A DNA stretch of 64,000 nucleotides, taken from contig NC_057767.1 in assembly GCF_010389155.1 (NCBI RefSeq), forward strand, positions 21,401,723 to 21,465,722, written 5' to 3'. This DNA is from Erigeron canadensis (taxonomy: Eukaryota; Streptophyta; Magnoliopsida; Asterales; Asteraceae). The notes beneath the pieces were generated by a model that saw nothing but the letters and a program-made list of their open reading frames with translations, had not been told where the DNA came from and made no database searches. This document shows, piece after piece, positions 1-10,595 of this stretch; position 1 is the first letter of the stretch; the number at the start of each line of letters is the position of its first letter. A program made the position numbers and the translations under genes.

Positions 1-122
1 CTTCAGTGTAATGCCTATCACCACAAATGTCACAACCCGCCACCGCCGTCTTCAAATCCTTTTCAATCAATCCGAATCTACCATCCATACTTGCAAATTG
101 TTTATCCATGTGACTTGCCAAT
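1..122 (-). pseudogene. Athila-like gag, C-terminal piece (split gene, cut by window edge)
   Basis: On the minus strand this reads as a continuous frame with a charged helical stretch (SHMDKQFASMDGRFG) and then CDICGDRHY, the start of a CCHC-type zinc knuckle that runs off the window edge. It is the downstream part of the gag whose upstream part lies at 18357-19384. The two pieces are separated by the 123-18354 insertion, whose 5-bp duplications (CCAAT) flank it exactly, and the frame continues when the insertion and one duplication copy are disregarded. Gag is the structural protein of a Ty3/gypsy retrotransposon. The family match is from memory of Athila-type gag; the join is seen directly. 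Confidence 0.75.
118..122. other. Target site duplication CCAAT (left)
   Basis: CCAAT directly precedes TGTAAC at 123, and the same five bases follow GTGACA at 18355-18359. Five-base duplications next to TG...CA ends are the normal mark of LTR retrotransposon insertion. Confidence 0.85.
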
Positions 123-1368
123 TGTAACAACCGTCTTAGAAATGTTCTAAATAAGCTCCTAGAAACGTACTTCCGCCATTAGAACGGCTAGACAGTTCAA
201 TTTAATTAAGTTCTTGACGTGCTTTAGATCTAAATTATGTGCTTATATGAAGATCAATTTGATCTTAATTCTTGGATTATATGACGAATTTATGATTTAG
301 TACGTTAGAAATATTAAAGTTCGGTTCGTAAACGTTCGTGTTCATAAAAGTTCTAGTTCAAAATGTTCGCAAATAGTCCTTGCATTTATTGAGTTCATTT
401 AATATGGGAAAGGTATAAAAAGAAAAGATTGGAAACCCTTGAGAGAGAAACAACTATTTACTCTCTTCTCCACCTGTAACATCCCAAAACTTTTTGACGT
501 TGACAGTTAACTTGCCGTTAACGACCGTTAGTAACTATGCATTTTATATGTGCTTACGTGAATTTAACGATCTACATGAGATATGTGTTAAAGTGATTTA
601 AAGTAATGAAATTAAAGTTGATAATGATTAATAAAGCCAATTAATGTTCTCGATAAGATATAAGGGTCGATAAGTGTCCCCGTAGGCATTAAAAGAGCCG
701 TTAAGGGCCAAAACGGGTTGTAAAAAAGTGTGAGGGCCTAGATGTAAAGTTTTGAACGTTATTCCACTATATATAATAGCTTATGCACGAACTAAAGGCT
801 AGAAATCAGATCTAAACCCTAGAAAATTCTCACACACAAAACCCTAGGTTAATTCTTCAAGTTATAGTCGATTTCGGGGGATTTCGGAAGGGTTTTTGCT
901 TGGTTTCGATCCGTTGATCAACCCTACAGGTAGTATATCATCAATTGATTGTTGATTAAGTTTTAAAGTAAGTTTTGTCCCTGTAAATTCAACCATGAGG
1001 GTTGGGGTTGTTGGAAGCTGATGTTTTCGGTTAAAAACGACGTTTTCATGAGTATTAATAGAGTTGATTAACTATGTCAAGATGCAAAGTTTAATGTTGA
1101 ATAATGTTGTTTATATGTAAATAAGTGAATTCCAAGTGTTTAATTAGATCCATGTGTGTTCAATTGTGTTTTTAAATCAAACGTTGCGGTTTCGGGTCGT
1201 TTTGATAATCAAAAGAGGGATTCATTTATGCAATTGATGTAAGGATCAATTGGTGTTTTCAATGAGTGATGTTGGTCGTATTTTAAATGTATTTGATGTT
1301 CATAAGACCTGCAGTCGTTCGGGATGTGTTTGGTTAGGTTTTGAAGTTGTTTTTCACGTCTGGTCGTC

Positions 1369-1515
1369 GTAACTCCCATTACGGTTGTGTAACTCCCGTT
1401 AGATAGATAGTTGCGATAACACCTCCACTGTAACTCCCGTTACAAATATTCGTAACTCCCGTTAGGGACTGATTTTTGTAACATTTTTAAACGACCATAA
1501 CTTTTGAACCGTAAC
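1369..1515 (+). repeat. Cluster of GTAACTCCCGTTA mini-hairpins inside the LTR
   Basis: At least four copies of GTAACTCCCRTTA lie here. Where the copy ends GTTAC, the unit is a small inverted repeat (GTAAC, four-base loop, GTTAC). The same block recurs in the two LTRs at about 23087-23285 and 29516-29710, so it is a conserved part of this LTR family, in the transcribed or U5-side half. Confidence 0.7.
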
Positions 1516-2280
1516 TCCGTTTTTGACAAATAAACTATGCACGGAATCGTGAGAGAGTCTATTTTCTAATGGTAATGCCTTTAAAAGATGATTATGATGT
1601 CAAGTTTCCAGAAAAGTCTAAGGTGTCTTTAAGTGTCTAGTTGACTTATGATTCATACTCATTATAGGTTGTCGGAAACACTTGTCAAGCACGGTAAACT
1701 CGATTGTGATTGTTGAGTACTCCATTGAGGTAAGATACATGACTTTTCTCACGCTAGAGGCACAACAAAATGTGGTTTTCTATAAATAACCTCTTAATCG
1801 GATTATCTTATGTGTGTTGGGTTTTCCGGGTTATGCGGGAGGTTATGTGGTAATATATGCATGTTGAAATGATTTATGTTGATATGATGACGTTTAAAGT
1901 AGAAGTATATATGTGCATATGAAGTATGATGCTTATAATGACATTGCTATGATATGTTTAAGATATGTGTTGTTGATAATGTCGTTGATATGCCTTAATG
2001 TTGATATGTGATGGCTTGTATGTGGGACTTAAGTATGACATGTCTAGTTCACTAGATAGACATGGGAATTGCTATGAGTTGTGCACGTTAGTAGGATTAA
2101 ACGTTAAAGTAGATGTGGGATTAATTAGGTAATGAATACCTAATGTTAAAGTAAAGTGTGAAATGTGGGAAATCGTTCTAGCCTTAGTGTTAGTGCGTAA
2201 AAGTAAGAAAGATAAATACGTGGGAAATGCTATAGCTAAATATGTGAGATTGACATGAGAAGTGTTAAGCTTAACCCGTA

Positions 2281-2460
2281 CTAGTTGTAATGCTAGTGCG
2301 TAAGACGTGGGAAATCGTGCTAGATGTAATGCTAGTGCGTAAGACGTGGGAAATCGTGCTAGATGTAATGCTGGTGCGTAAGATGTGGGAAATCGTGCTA
2401 GATGTAATGCTAGTGCGTAAGACGTGGAAAATCATGCTAGTTGTAAAGCTAGTGCGTAAT
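2281..2460 (+). repeat. 39-bp tandem minisatellite in the LTR
   Basis: Repeat units begin with CTAG at 2281, 2320, 2359, 2398 and 2437, exactly 39 bp apart. Each carries 'ctagatgtaatgctagtg' followed by 'cgtaagacgtgggaaatc'. The last unit is incomplete and more diverged. The related LTRs near 24.15 kb and 30.6 kb lack this expansion, so it arose in this copy or its subfamily. Confidence 0.9.
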
Positions 2461-3419
2461 ATGTAAAGATGTAAGACGTGAGAATAAGTCGATTAAGATA
2501 GATATATGAATATGTGAGAAAGATGTACATGTAATTTAAAACGTGGGATTACAAGGTGACGTGGGATTTAATAAGATGTGTTGAGACGTGTGATAAGAAC
2601 GATGCATAGGCACAATTAAGAGTATATGTCCTACATGTGCTATGCATATATGTGTGATATGTTTATGTGTGATATGTAAGACGTAAGATGAAGTCGATTA
2701 AGTTGATTAAGATGATAATAAGATATGTTTGGAAGAAGTATATGTGTTTTACGTTGTGAGACCACCATGTGACGTGAGAATATGTGCTAATATGAATACG
2801 TGTGACAAGTTTATGCGTGATATGCCAAGATATGATATGAAGTTACGTTTAAGTGGTAAGTCTATGTTGATATGATATAAGATACTCATTAAGATGTGGG
2901 TATATGATAATATGATGTATATGTTGATATGAAATGAAATGTGATGCAATGTGGGAAAAGGGTTGTATGGGTTGATCTATGATAATTGTGAATGAAGTGT
3001 AATGTGATCATGTTTTGATAAGTAAAATATGACGAAGTTTTATGAAAGTAAAATGAAGAACGTTTTATCAAAATGTGTGTATCTTACTTAGCTAATTTTA
3101 TTAGCTAACACTTGCTTTTATGAAAACGTTGTGTCCTTCAGGATAAGCAGGTTTGAGCTAGGAAAGGATTAGCTCGGTGAGATGAGTAGATGCAATAAAG
3201 AAGACTAGCATAGTTTGTTGAATGCTTAGACTTCCCCTTTTAGCCTTATGTCTTGGCTACTTTCGTTCATGATTTATGAACATGTATTAATGATGACATT
3301 TATGTTTATGCCATAACTTGGATTTCATTTATATTGTTTTGATGATGCACGTTAGTATCACCATTTTATAAAGATACCATCTGGTTACGGATGGAGCAGT
3401 TTTAATGTGATCCTTTTCC

Positions 3420-4220
3420 TGTAACATCCCGAACTATTTTATTCTAATTCTGTTAACTTTGACCGTTAGTCAATGTTGACCTCTCGTTAAGTGGCGTCAT
3501 ATAATTATGTGGATTAATATGTGTGTTAATTAAGTAAAAAATAAAATAAAAATGAGTGTCATATATGTGGATAAATTCGGGCCTTAAGCAGAGTTAAAAT
3601 GTATTGTGAAGCTTGAGAGCTTAATTGTCAACTAATATTAGTTGTAGTAGTAATTAAGATAAGTTCAATGATATTTCGTTTTAAATCCTAATCTCATTTA
3701 AACAAACTTTTGGCCAGCTATAGAATAAAAGTGATCCCATATGTGTGTGTAGGCTACGTGCAAGCCCAAACAAATAATAAATAACAGTAAGGGTTTTTGA
3801 GTTTTACTGTAACCGTTGATCACTAAAAAAATAGATACAATATCAAAAATAATAATAAGAGATCCCCTATGTACGTGGGTGTAGGGGTGAGCCCAGAAAA
3901 GAGAAACAAAAATATATACATATAAGAGAACAAGGGTTGTGGTGTAGCCGTCATCAAAAGATCATAAAAGGAAAATAGTTTTGATTCACATAAGATATAA
4001 TTGTTTGTGTGGGATCTATCGAGCAGCCAAAAGATAAAGGGTAAGAAAAGTGGATTATTTTTGTTCTTTTATCAATAAGCCGAAGTATATATATATACAT
4101 GATAATAAATAATTATAAGTTGTCATGTTCTTTCATTGTTAGTGGTTTTCACAAAATAATAAGAGAAAAGAAAGAAATGCTTTTGTTGATATGTGTGTGT
4201 ACAGGTTTTATAGAATGAAG

Positions 4221-4280
<60 letters not shown>

Positions 4281-6234
4281 TTGGCCCATACACAGACTAG
4301 TACATATATATAATAATAAATAAGTGATTGTGTGTCTTTGTTGTTTTCTTGTGTCCATATTACGTATGGATCAAAAAAGGAAGAAAATAGGTGAATTTGT
4401 CCTTGGTGATATTTATTCATAATATATGTAAATTGAGGTAACTACCTGTATTATAATAATAGAGGGTGTTATTTATATTGAATGTAAGTAGTCAAGTTAA
4501 AGTTGTCATTTACTTTAAAGTCAGTATATGTCAAAAAAAAAAAAGCGAAAGGCAAAACCCATTTTTTTTCAGTGAGGTCATTTTGGACAAGCAAGAAGAA
4601 GTAATCCCTTATTTGTGTACTAATCGCTATATGTATAAAATGGTACAGTTATTATTGTTTCACTTGATGTTTTATCAAAATAAAAGGAATCAGTTGTGTT
4701 GCAAGTGGCTGCTACATGTCGAAACCTATATATACTGTTCTAGCTTGTCTTCATTTTTGTCAGATCATAGCAGGCACAAAGCTAAGATAAATAAAGGGTT
4801 ATTTGATGATACTAAACTTGGCAGTATTAATGTTTACTATTTTCGTGACTTTATTGTGGATATTATCTACGTTTTTGCGAAGTCCTTTTGTTTGACATAT
4901 TTATATATTCTTCGTTATAGGTAGTTGGGGATACATAACAAGTTTGGTAAACTATTATTAGTTGTGGTTTGTGAAGCTCTCAAAAGCTAAGATAACTTAC
5001 TTTTGACACCTGAGGACACAACAAAACTTAGTTTTAATAAATAAACTCTCTATTTAAGTTGTTTCAACTATCTCATGCATATGTTGGATGTGAGATATAC
5101 GTGGGAGGTTTTTTTTTGGGTGTTGTTAAAGCATGCTTGGGTAGAAATGAGTTTAATGTTGTGTTGTTGATATATGTAGCTTGTTGATTGTGTGGTAGAT
5201 GATTTATGTGGACTTGTACACATAGTACACTAGACATGAATTAGGTTGCCATGTCACGTGCACGTTTAAGGGCCCTAAAATATTATGTAGATATTGGTGT
5301 GATATATTTTAATATATCGTTTGGTGAAAGTCTCGAGCATTGGTGTAAGAGTTAAGCTTAACCCACATGACGTCTATTTAGGCGGAGTGTGCTATGGCGT
5401 CACTTGGGACCCTGATCATGTTCTCTTGTGAATACAACCTGGTGTTTAGAGTATTTCGGGTGTCGTGGTTGACCACCTGGTGTTAACGGAATACTCATGG
5501 ATTTGGTTATGCCTATCCATAACGACATAGATGGACCACCGTAAGGTCTACCCATCAAGTCGGGTGTGGGGATCCATATTTGGCTATTTAGCCGCCTCAC
5601 ACAACCTTTATATGTAGTTTATTATGGCATAACCTTTTGTTGATTTATGCAGCTTATGTAGTTATGTGGATATTGGTGGCTATAGAGGACTGCTAGGCAC
5701 ATTATAGGATTTGATAATCCTTATTATGCAGTTTATGTTTTGTTATTTGTGCCTTTATATATATGCATGAGTTGATTTATTAAAGTGTTTTAATTGGCAA
5801 TCCTTTTATTTATACTAACATGTTATCTTACTCAGCTTTAATAGCTGACACTTGTTTTGTGAAAATGTGTTGTGCCCTCAGGTTAGGTATTGATCAGTGG
5901 CTAGTAGCTTGCTTGTGAGATGGGTAGCTATTATTGGAGCTTTTGGACGTTGGCTTTAGTTACCCATAGTTGCACTATTTAAGTAGACTTATTTATTTAG
6001 TCCTTTTGGCTTTTATTACGTTGACTATTTTTATGGAGATTGATTGTGGATTACATTTATATTATTGTCATGATACTGGTTGGTAACACCTTTTTAAGAC
6101 ATTCATTATGTTTTAATTGATTCTGTTAAGAATCAATTGGGATTTTTAAAAGTCGTTTCCGCATTTTATTAACGGTGTTATTTTTAAAGTTGAAAATTTT
6201 TGAAATTCACAATTTTATAAAGCAGGGTGTTACA
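3420..6234 (+). mobile_element. Solo LTR of a second gypsy family, inserted in the 475-6305 LTR
   Basis: It starts TGTAACATCCCGAAC and ends GCAGGGTGTTACA. TTTCC occurs directly before (3415-3419) and after (6235-6239) as a perfect 5-bp duplication. The length is 2815 bp and no coding domain is present. The part around 4918-5600 matches the minus-strand LTR that begins at 59747, and about 5390-5600 also matches the conserved block of the 22.3-kb LTR. As it is the innermost layer here, it is the youngest insertion in this branch of the nest. Confidence 0.85.
4223..4274. repeat. (TA)n microsatellite
   Basis: A run of about 25 TA units lies within the 3420-6234 solo LTR. Short open frames across it only reflect the repeat. 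Confidence 0.95.
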
Positions 6235-6386
6235 TTTCCGCTACTTTTTAAACGCCGTTTGGCAAAGATTTTGAAATCCAGGTTTTTAAAATGACGGGTG
6301 TTACACCATCTTTCTTCTCTCTCTCTCTAAAACACATAGTGCAGCTACCATAAACACTCACAAAAATCTCTTTTGATTTTGGGTTG

Positions 6387-8060
6387 TGATATCGCCTATT
6401 TTATACATAATTATTTTACACGATATCATTTCTTTTATAGTCGGTTTATACTTAATATTTAATTTTATTGAATCGTAGGTATGTAAGATGGAATCGATGA
6501 GAGTGCTAAAAAATGATGTTTTACATAGGAAAAGGATTGGAGGATCCAGATGCACATTCATAATCAATTTTTAAAGGATATATGCTCGAAAGTCTTGCAC
6601 TGAATAAATGATATGCAATTTCACTAGACTTTTGGATTTTGGCTACACACCTCATTAAATTAAATAGCCCAAAGGCCTATGTGGGATGGACTTGTACAGT
6701 AGATAAGTCGTTTGGAGCAAAAGTCGAATTTGGGCCATAAGTATTGCAATTTACGTGACCTTCATCATATATAATTATGATATCACAATCAAAAAAGGAA
6801 GTTGGCCAGAGCATCAAATTAGTGAAGAAAATAAACAAGGGCCAGCGGCCCACTTGTGGTGTTGGTCTCATGAAGTCGGTGGAGAAAAGAAAAGCTTAAC
6901 TTGGAAATTACGTATAGAAAATTTGGACGAGAATTGTTGGACGAATTGAAGGTTGGAGGGTGAGCTGCATAAGACGAATTGAAGGTTGGAGGGTGTGCTG
7001 CATAAGACGAATTGAAGGTTGGAGTTTCTGGACGTGAGGGATTGGTTTTCGAGAGGAGGCTGGCATCTTTTGTTCGACTTCAACATAACCGCAAAAGCCA
7101 TTCATTGTTCGATCTTCTACTCCTTTTTATTATTAATAGTACTTTTATTATTATTAGTTGTTTCAAGACTATATTACTTAATAATTATTATAGATTTTAT
7201 TTATATGATAATTGTTAGTTTTAGTTTACTTGTCATGAATAGCTAAATCTTTAATCATCTACTTAGATGAAGTGATACAACTAATGATGGTTGCATAGTT
7301 TTTAATCCAAGTTGATTTGATTTAACGTTGTGTCGTAATCTTAGCTTATTAATTCTTTGTTATTTAACTCTTAATTGCGGATAGTATTTGCATGATCTTA
7401 GTGGTAACTAGGTTGTGTAAAAGTTATTTTGATTGCTTGGTTAGAAGCGATTGTTTCTATGACGGGTACGGTAGAAAGTAATTAATAGTTAATAAGAATT
7501 AATGGGTTAATGGTTGGGTACAATCAATAGACACAATTGTTATCTAAATAACCAAAATAATTAGTTGACTAGGAAAGTTATGAAAGGCGTCTTAGGGTAC
7601 CGGTCTTAGTAATGGAACTAGTTAATTAAGGGAATTGAATAAAGTAACGAACTTGACGGGTACGGGGTGAGTCTTTGTTTAGTTCTCGGTTATTAATCAA
7701 CATATTTGAATTGGTTCTTCAATTAAGTGCAACCTAAATTTATAGTGTCATGGATTCGAGGTAGATGACTTTTTAATTAAATTTGATTACAACAATCTTC
7801 TTTTCCATTGAATTCTTAGGAATTGCTAAGTTTAATCTTTGCTAACTTCTTTTCCAAACCAAGTTGACGGGAGTCCTTAAAATCCAATCTTTTTTTGAAG
7901 CTACATTAAACTCGCTTGCTCTTAATCAGTCCCTGTGTTCGATCCTAGACTTACCTTTAAACTATATTGCATACGAACGGGTCCACTGCCCGAGAGTGTG
8001 TAGTAGTCAGTTCTAGGGTATTTCTTGTTTATAAACTTTAAGACTAGATTTTACACATCA
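6387..8060 (+). repeat. 5' LTR of the Athila-like element
   Basis: It begins TGATATCGCC and ends TTTTACACATCA, 1674 bp. The minus-strand LTR at 19592-21267 starts and ends the same way and is 1676 bp, which fixes both borders. The stretch from about 7245 matches the LTR end at 15640. Purine-rich and AT-rich parts near 6750-7000 contain a roughly 30-bp direct repeat (gacgaattgaaggttggagg, three copies at about 6940-7022). Confidence 0.85.
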
Positions 8061-8066
8061 AGTTTT

Positions 8067-8084
8067 TGGCGCCGCTGTCGGGGA
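8067..8084 (+). other. Primer binding site, tRNA-Asp type
   Basis: TGGCGCCGCTGTCGGGGA lies seven bases past the LTR end. Athila and related gypsy elements use a sequence of this form, complementary to the 3' end of tRNA-Asp. The minus-strand element has the same site, one part differing, at 19568-19585. Confidence 0.85.
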
Positions 8085-8281
8085 CTGTTTTTAGGAGTTT
8101 AGTTTGAGATTTTGTAGTTTGATCCTTTTTCGTATTTATTTACGAGAAAGTTACTTGCTTTATTAGTTTAGCGTAGTTTAGTTTTAGTTTTATTTTTAAT
8201 TAGTTATTTTTTTTTTAGTCTATTTTTGTGTTACACACTTGCTTTTCACGGGATTTCTAGTGTTTGCTTTTATAGGTAAAA

Positions 8282-8674
8282 ATGAATTTGGAAGAATTCT
8301 TGCATGAATTTGGGGAGCCGAGTGATGATTATTCACATTCTGATCTTGGTGACTTGACCATGGAAGAATTTTTGGAAGAATTTATGAAGTCCGGAGATAT
8401 TTTGAGTAAGATAATAATGCAAGAGGCTCTAGAGAATGATTTACTTTCATTATCATTGGTGAAAGGTGATTTAAAAGAAGTTGATCCATTAGACTCCATT
8501 ACCCATGCAAAGAAACCAACAAGTGTGTTTCAACATGATGTGCCTTCAACTGATCATAATGATTCTCCTTTCCATCTTCGGATAGGTAATTTATTTTTTG
8601 AAGGTACGCATTACTACTATCATCCCCACTTAAATTTAAGTGTGGGGGAAAATGTCATAATTTTATGTAAATAA
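8282..8674 (+). CDS. Short ORF at the gag position of the Athila derivative, unknown function
   Basis: This is a 130-codon frame starting 198 nt after the primer site. In the minus-strand relative the gag ATG lies a similar 184 nt after its primer site, and the leaders look alike, so the start probably reuses the gag initiation context. The protein is acidic at the N-terminus (MNLEEFLHEFGEPSDDY, then EEFLEEFMKSG) and ends HLNLSVGENVIILCK. It has no recognised gag or pol motif and no membrane segment. The sequence right after it, with 'gcttccgggaggcaaccc', resembles post-pol sequence of Athila elements as I recall them. It may be a chance fusion frame left by the gag-pol deletion. Confidence 0.4.
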   Translation: MNLEEFLHEFGEPSDDYSHSDLGDLTMEEFLEEFMKSGDILSKIIMQEALENDLLSLSLVKGDLKEVDPLDSITHAKKPTSVFQHDVPSTDHNDSPFHLRIGNLFFEGTHYYYHPHLNLSVGENVIILCK

Positions 8675-9107
8675 CATTGGAGTCAAGCTAATGACTCGAA
8701 CAAAAATTAGTGCTTCCGGGAGGCAACCCGAGGTTAGGTTTTTTAGTTTTTGTCTAGTTTCAATGTCATTTAATTTTTTTTAAAATTTTAAAAAACCCAA
8801 AAAAATTGAAAAATAAAAAAAAAATCCAAAAAGATTTTGATTTTTAGTTTAGTTTGATTCTTTTTCGTATTTAGGATTTTAGTCTTATTTTTAGTTTTTA
8901 CCTTTTCTTTTTATTTTGGTATGTTTGATGTTTTTGTTGAGTGTGTCTTAGAGCTAAAAAGATGAAGTTAAATGCGGTTGAAATAAAGTTTATTGTTATC
9001 TTTGGAATCAACCGACCATTTGGAGCACACATTAAACCTGGAAAGTTTCTAAGTTCTTTTAATCTTTTTATTACTCTTTTTCCTATTTCCCTAGTTTTAA
9101 TTAGTTT

Positions 9108-9155
9108 ATTGTACATTGGGGGCAATGTACAACTCAAGTGTGGGGGGAGAGGTAA
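9108..9155 (+). promoter_or_regulatory. Perfect hairpin plus purine tract (module copy 1)
   Basis: TTGTACATTG and CAATGTACAA flank a GGGG loop (10-bp perfect stem), followed directly by CTCAAGTGTGGGGGGAGAGG. Purine tracts of the AAGTGTGGGGG type serve as plus-strand primers in Athila/Tat elements. A second copy with the same order is at 13373-13420, and lesser G-tracts lie at about 8637-8650 and 13107-13120. The role of the hairpin is not known to me. Confidence 0.55.
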
Positions 9156-9719
9156 ATAGGAAAAACCGGGTTGAAAGTAAATTGTTAAGTTTTTTAAAGT
9201 TTCTATCTTTACATGCATATTTTGGCTCAAATTTTAAAATTTTGAGTTAGCTTAGTTAAAGACGAAAAGTGATGAATTTGTGGGTTTTGAAAATGTTAGA
9301 AAAATAACATAAACATGAGGTTGATTATTTTTAGCTTTCATATATCTATTACCCGTGACATTTCATTTTTCCAATTAATAGTAGGTTTGTCTTGAACTTC
9401 AACACAATTTCGGAAATTACAAATGCATGCGTTAATTATACTTAATCGAAATATGAATTAGTTAATGACTCCATCATATGATGTACCGGTAGGCACAAAG
9501 CACCACGGTTTCACTCTTGTGGGGAACATAACTAGTTATATGGCTTTAAATGCATGCTTTTCACTTTGTGAATTGATCTTGTCCTTAAATCTTGCGAAAG
9601 AGCTAGTGTTGTTACTTCATGTATTAAGGGTTTATGCGAAAATGTCTACAAAGTAAAAAGCATTAAAGGTCACGAAGCCATCACAAGGGTGAAATTTAAA
9701 GGCCATGAAACCATCCCAA

Positions 9720-9792
9720 GGGGGAATAAATTCAAATATCAAAGTCGTAAAGAGTACAAAGTACAAATGAAAGCAATGAAGTTGAATAAAGT
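9720..9792 (+). repeat. 73-bp direct repeat, copy 1
   Basis: GGGGGAATAAATTC through GAATAAAGT is repeated with essentially no change at 9955-10027, 235 bp further on. Before it, two shorter phrases (cacgaagccatcacaaggg and catgaaaccatcccaaggg) form an older degenerate repeat. Confidence 0.9.
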
Positions 9793-9954
9793 GTTGTTTA
9801 GTTTGTTTAAGGACATTTTCCGTATAGGTTTCTAGTATGTGTTTGTTTTGATGCTTGTCTCGATTGCGGGAGATGGCTAGTTATGGGACACATAAGTGAG
9901 CTTATAAACTTAAGTTCGACTTCTAGTCTTAAATTTATAAACTAACCCGATTGC

Positions 9955-10027
9955 GGGGGAATAAATTCAAATATCAAAGTCGTAAAGAGTACAAAGTACA
10001 AATGAAAGCAATGAAGTTGAATAAAGT
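9955..10027 (+). repeat. 73-bp direct repeat, copy 2
   Basis: This is the second copy of the 9720-9792 sequence, and it also begins at a GGGGGA run. The duplication lies in non-coding post-pol sequence of the Athila derivative. Confidence 0.9.
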
Positions 10028-10249
10028 ATTTTTAATTTTAGTTTATTTCATTTTTCGTTCCTTATATTGAAAAAACCCAAAAACATTTGAAAAATTGAAA
10101 AACCAAAAAGATTTTTGTTTTGTTAGTTTAGTTATGTTTATTTTTCATTTTTATAGCTTTTTGTTGAGATGTGCAGGTTCCGAAGTGTCCAAAAGTGTTA
10201 CAGTAAGTCATAACGTGCCAAGGTAAGTGCGAAAGGTAAGTTTGGTTAC

Positions 10250-10362
10250 TGGTGCGCCGCACCAGAGGGCGGGTGCGCCGCACCTGAAGGTGTATGAGGA
10301 GAATTGAGTTTTCTGAAGAGAAAATGCGACGCACCAAGTATGGGGGTGCGCCGCACCACCTA
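10250..10362 (+). repeat. Group of GGTGCGCCGCACC palindromes
   Basis: Four sites carry the odd-length palindrome GGTGCGNCGCACC or a near match (about 10251, 10280, 10325 and 10345). More occur at 11038-11140 and 15750-15860. They lie outside coding frames, upstream of the ATHILA-like gene. The function is unknown. Confidence 0.75.
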
Positions 10363-10595
10363 TGGTTTTGACTAATTTGACCCAGTTTGACTTGCATTGA
10401 CTTTTTGGATTGGGTTGGGATTCTTGTAGGCCCGAAAATCTGAGAATAAGGATACCCATTTGTTCTCTTCTTTCCTCCTGGCACGACACAAAACACACAC
10501 ATTCATAGTATTTTTTGTTTCCTTTGTTTACAAAAGCTTTCAAATTCTTAAAATCAAATTCCAATTTCTATTTACTACTTCATATTTCTTCAAAG

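Larger units (their letters stand above)
475..6305 (+). mobile_element. Solo LTR of a Tekay/Del-like gypsy element, interrupted by another solo LTR
   Basis: It starts TGTAACATCCC and ends GACGGGTGTTACA. The flanks are CCACC and CCATC, a duplication with one mismatch. The body (475-3419 plus 6240-6305, about 3.0 kb) is clearly related to the LTRs at 22322-25038 and 28762-31519. It shares the GTAACTCCCGTTA hairpin block, the segment around 'cttacttagctaat', and the 3' end with the 'gccgtttggcaaag'-like stretch. It carries no internal coding region. A second LTR at 3420-6234 sits only about 66 bp from its right end. Confidence 0.75.

Noticed and set aside
4466..4924. 152-codon open frame
   Set aside because: It lies wholly inside the 3420-6234 solo LTR, has no motif, and is rich in chance hydrophobic and aromatic codons from AT-rich DNA.
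10128..10564. Minus-strand frames of 118-124 codons
   Set aside because: They run across the GGTGCGCCGCACC palindromes, whose codons give Arg/Ala/Pro/Cys-rich peptides; no family is recognised.
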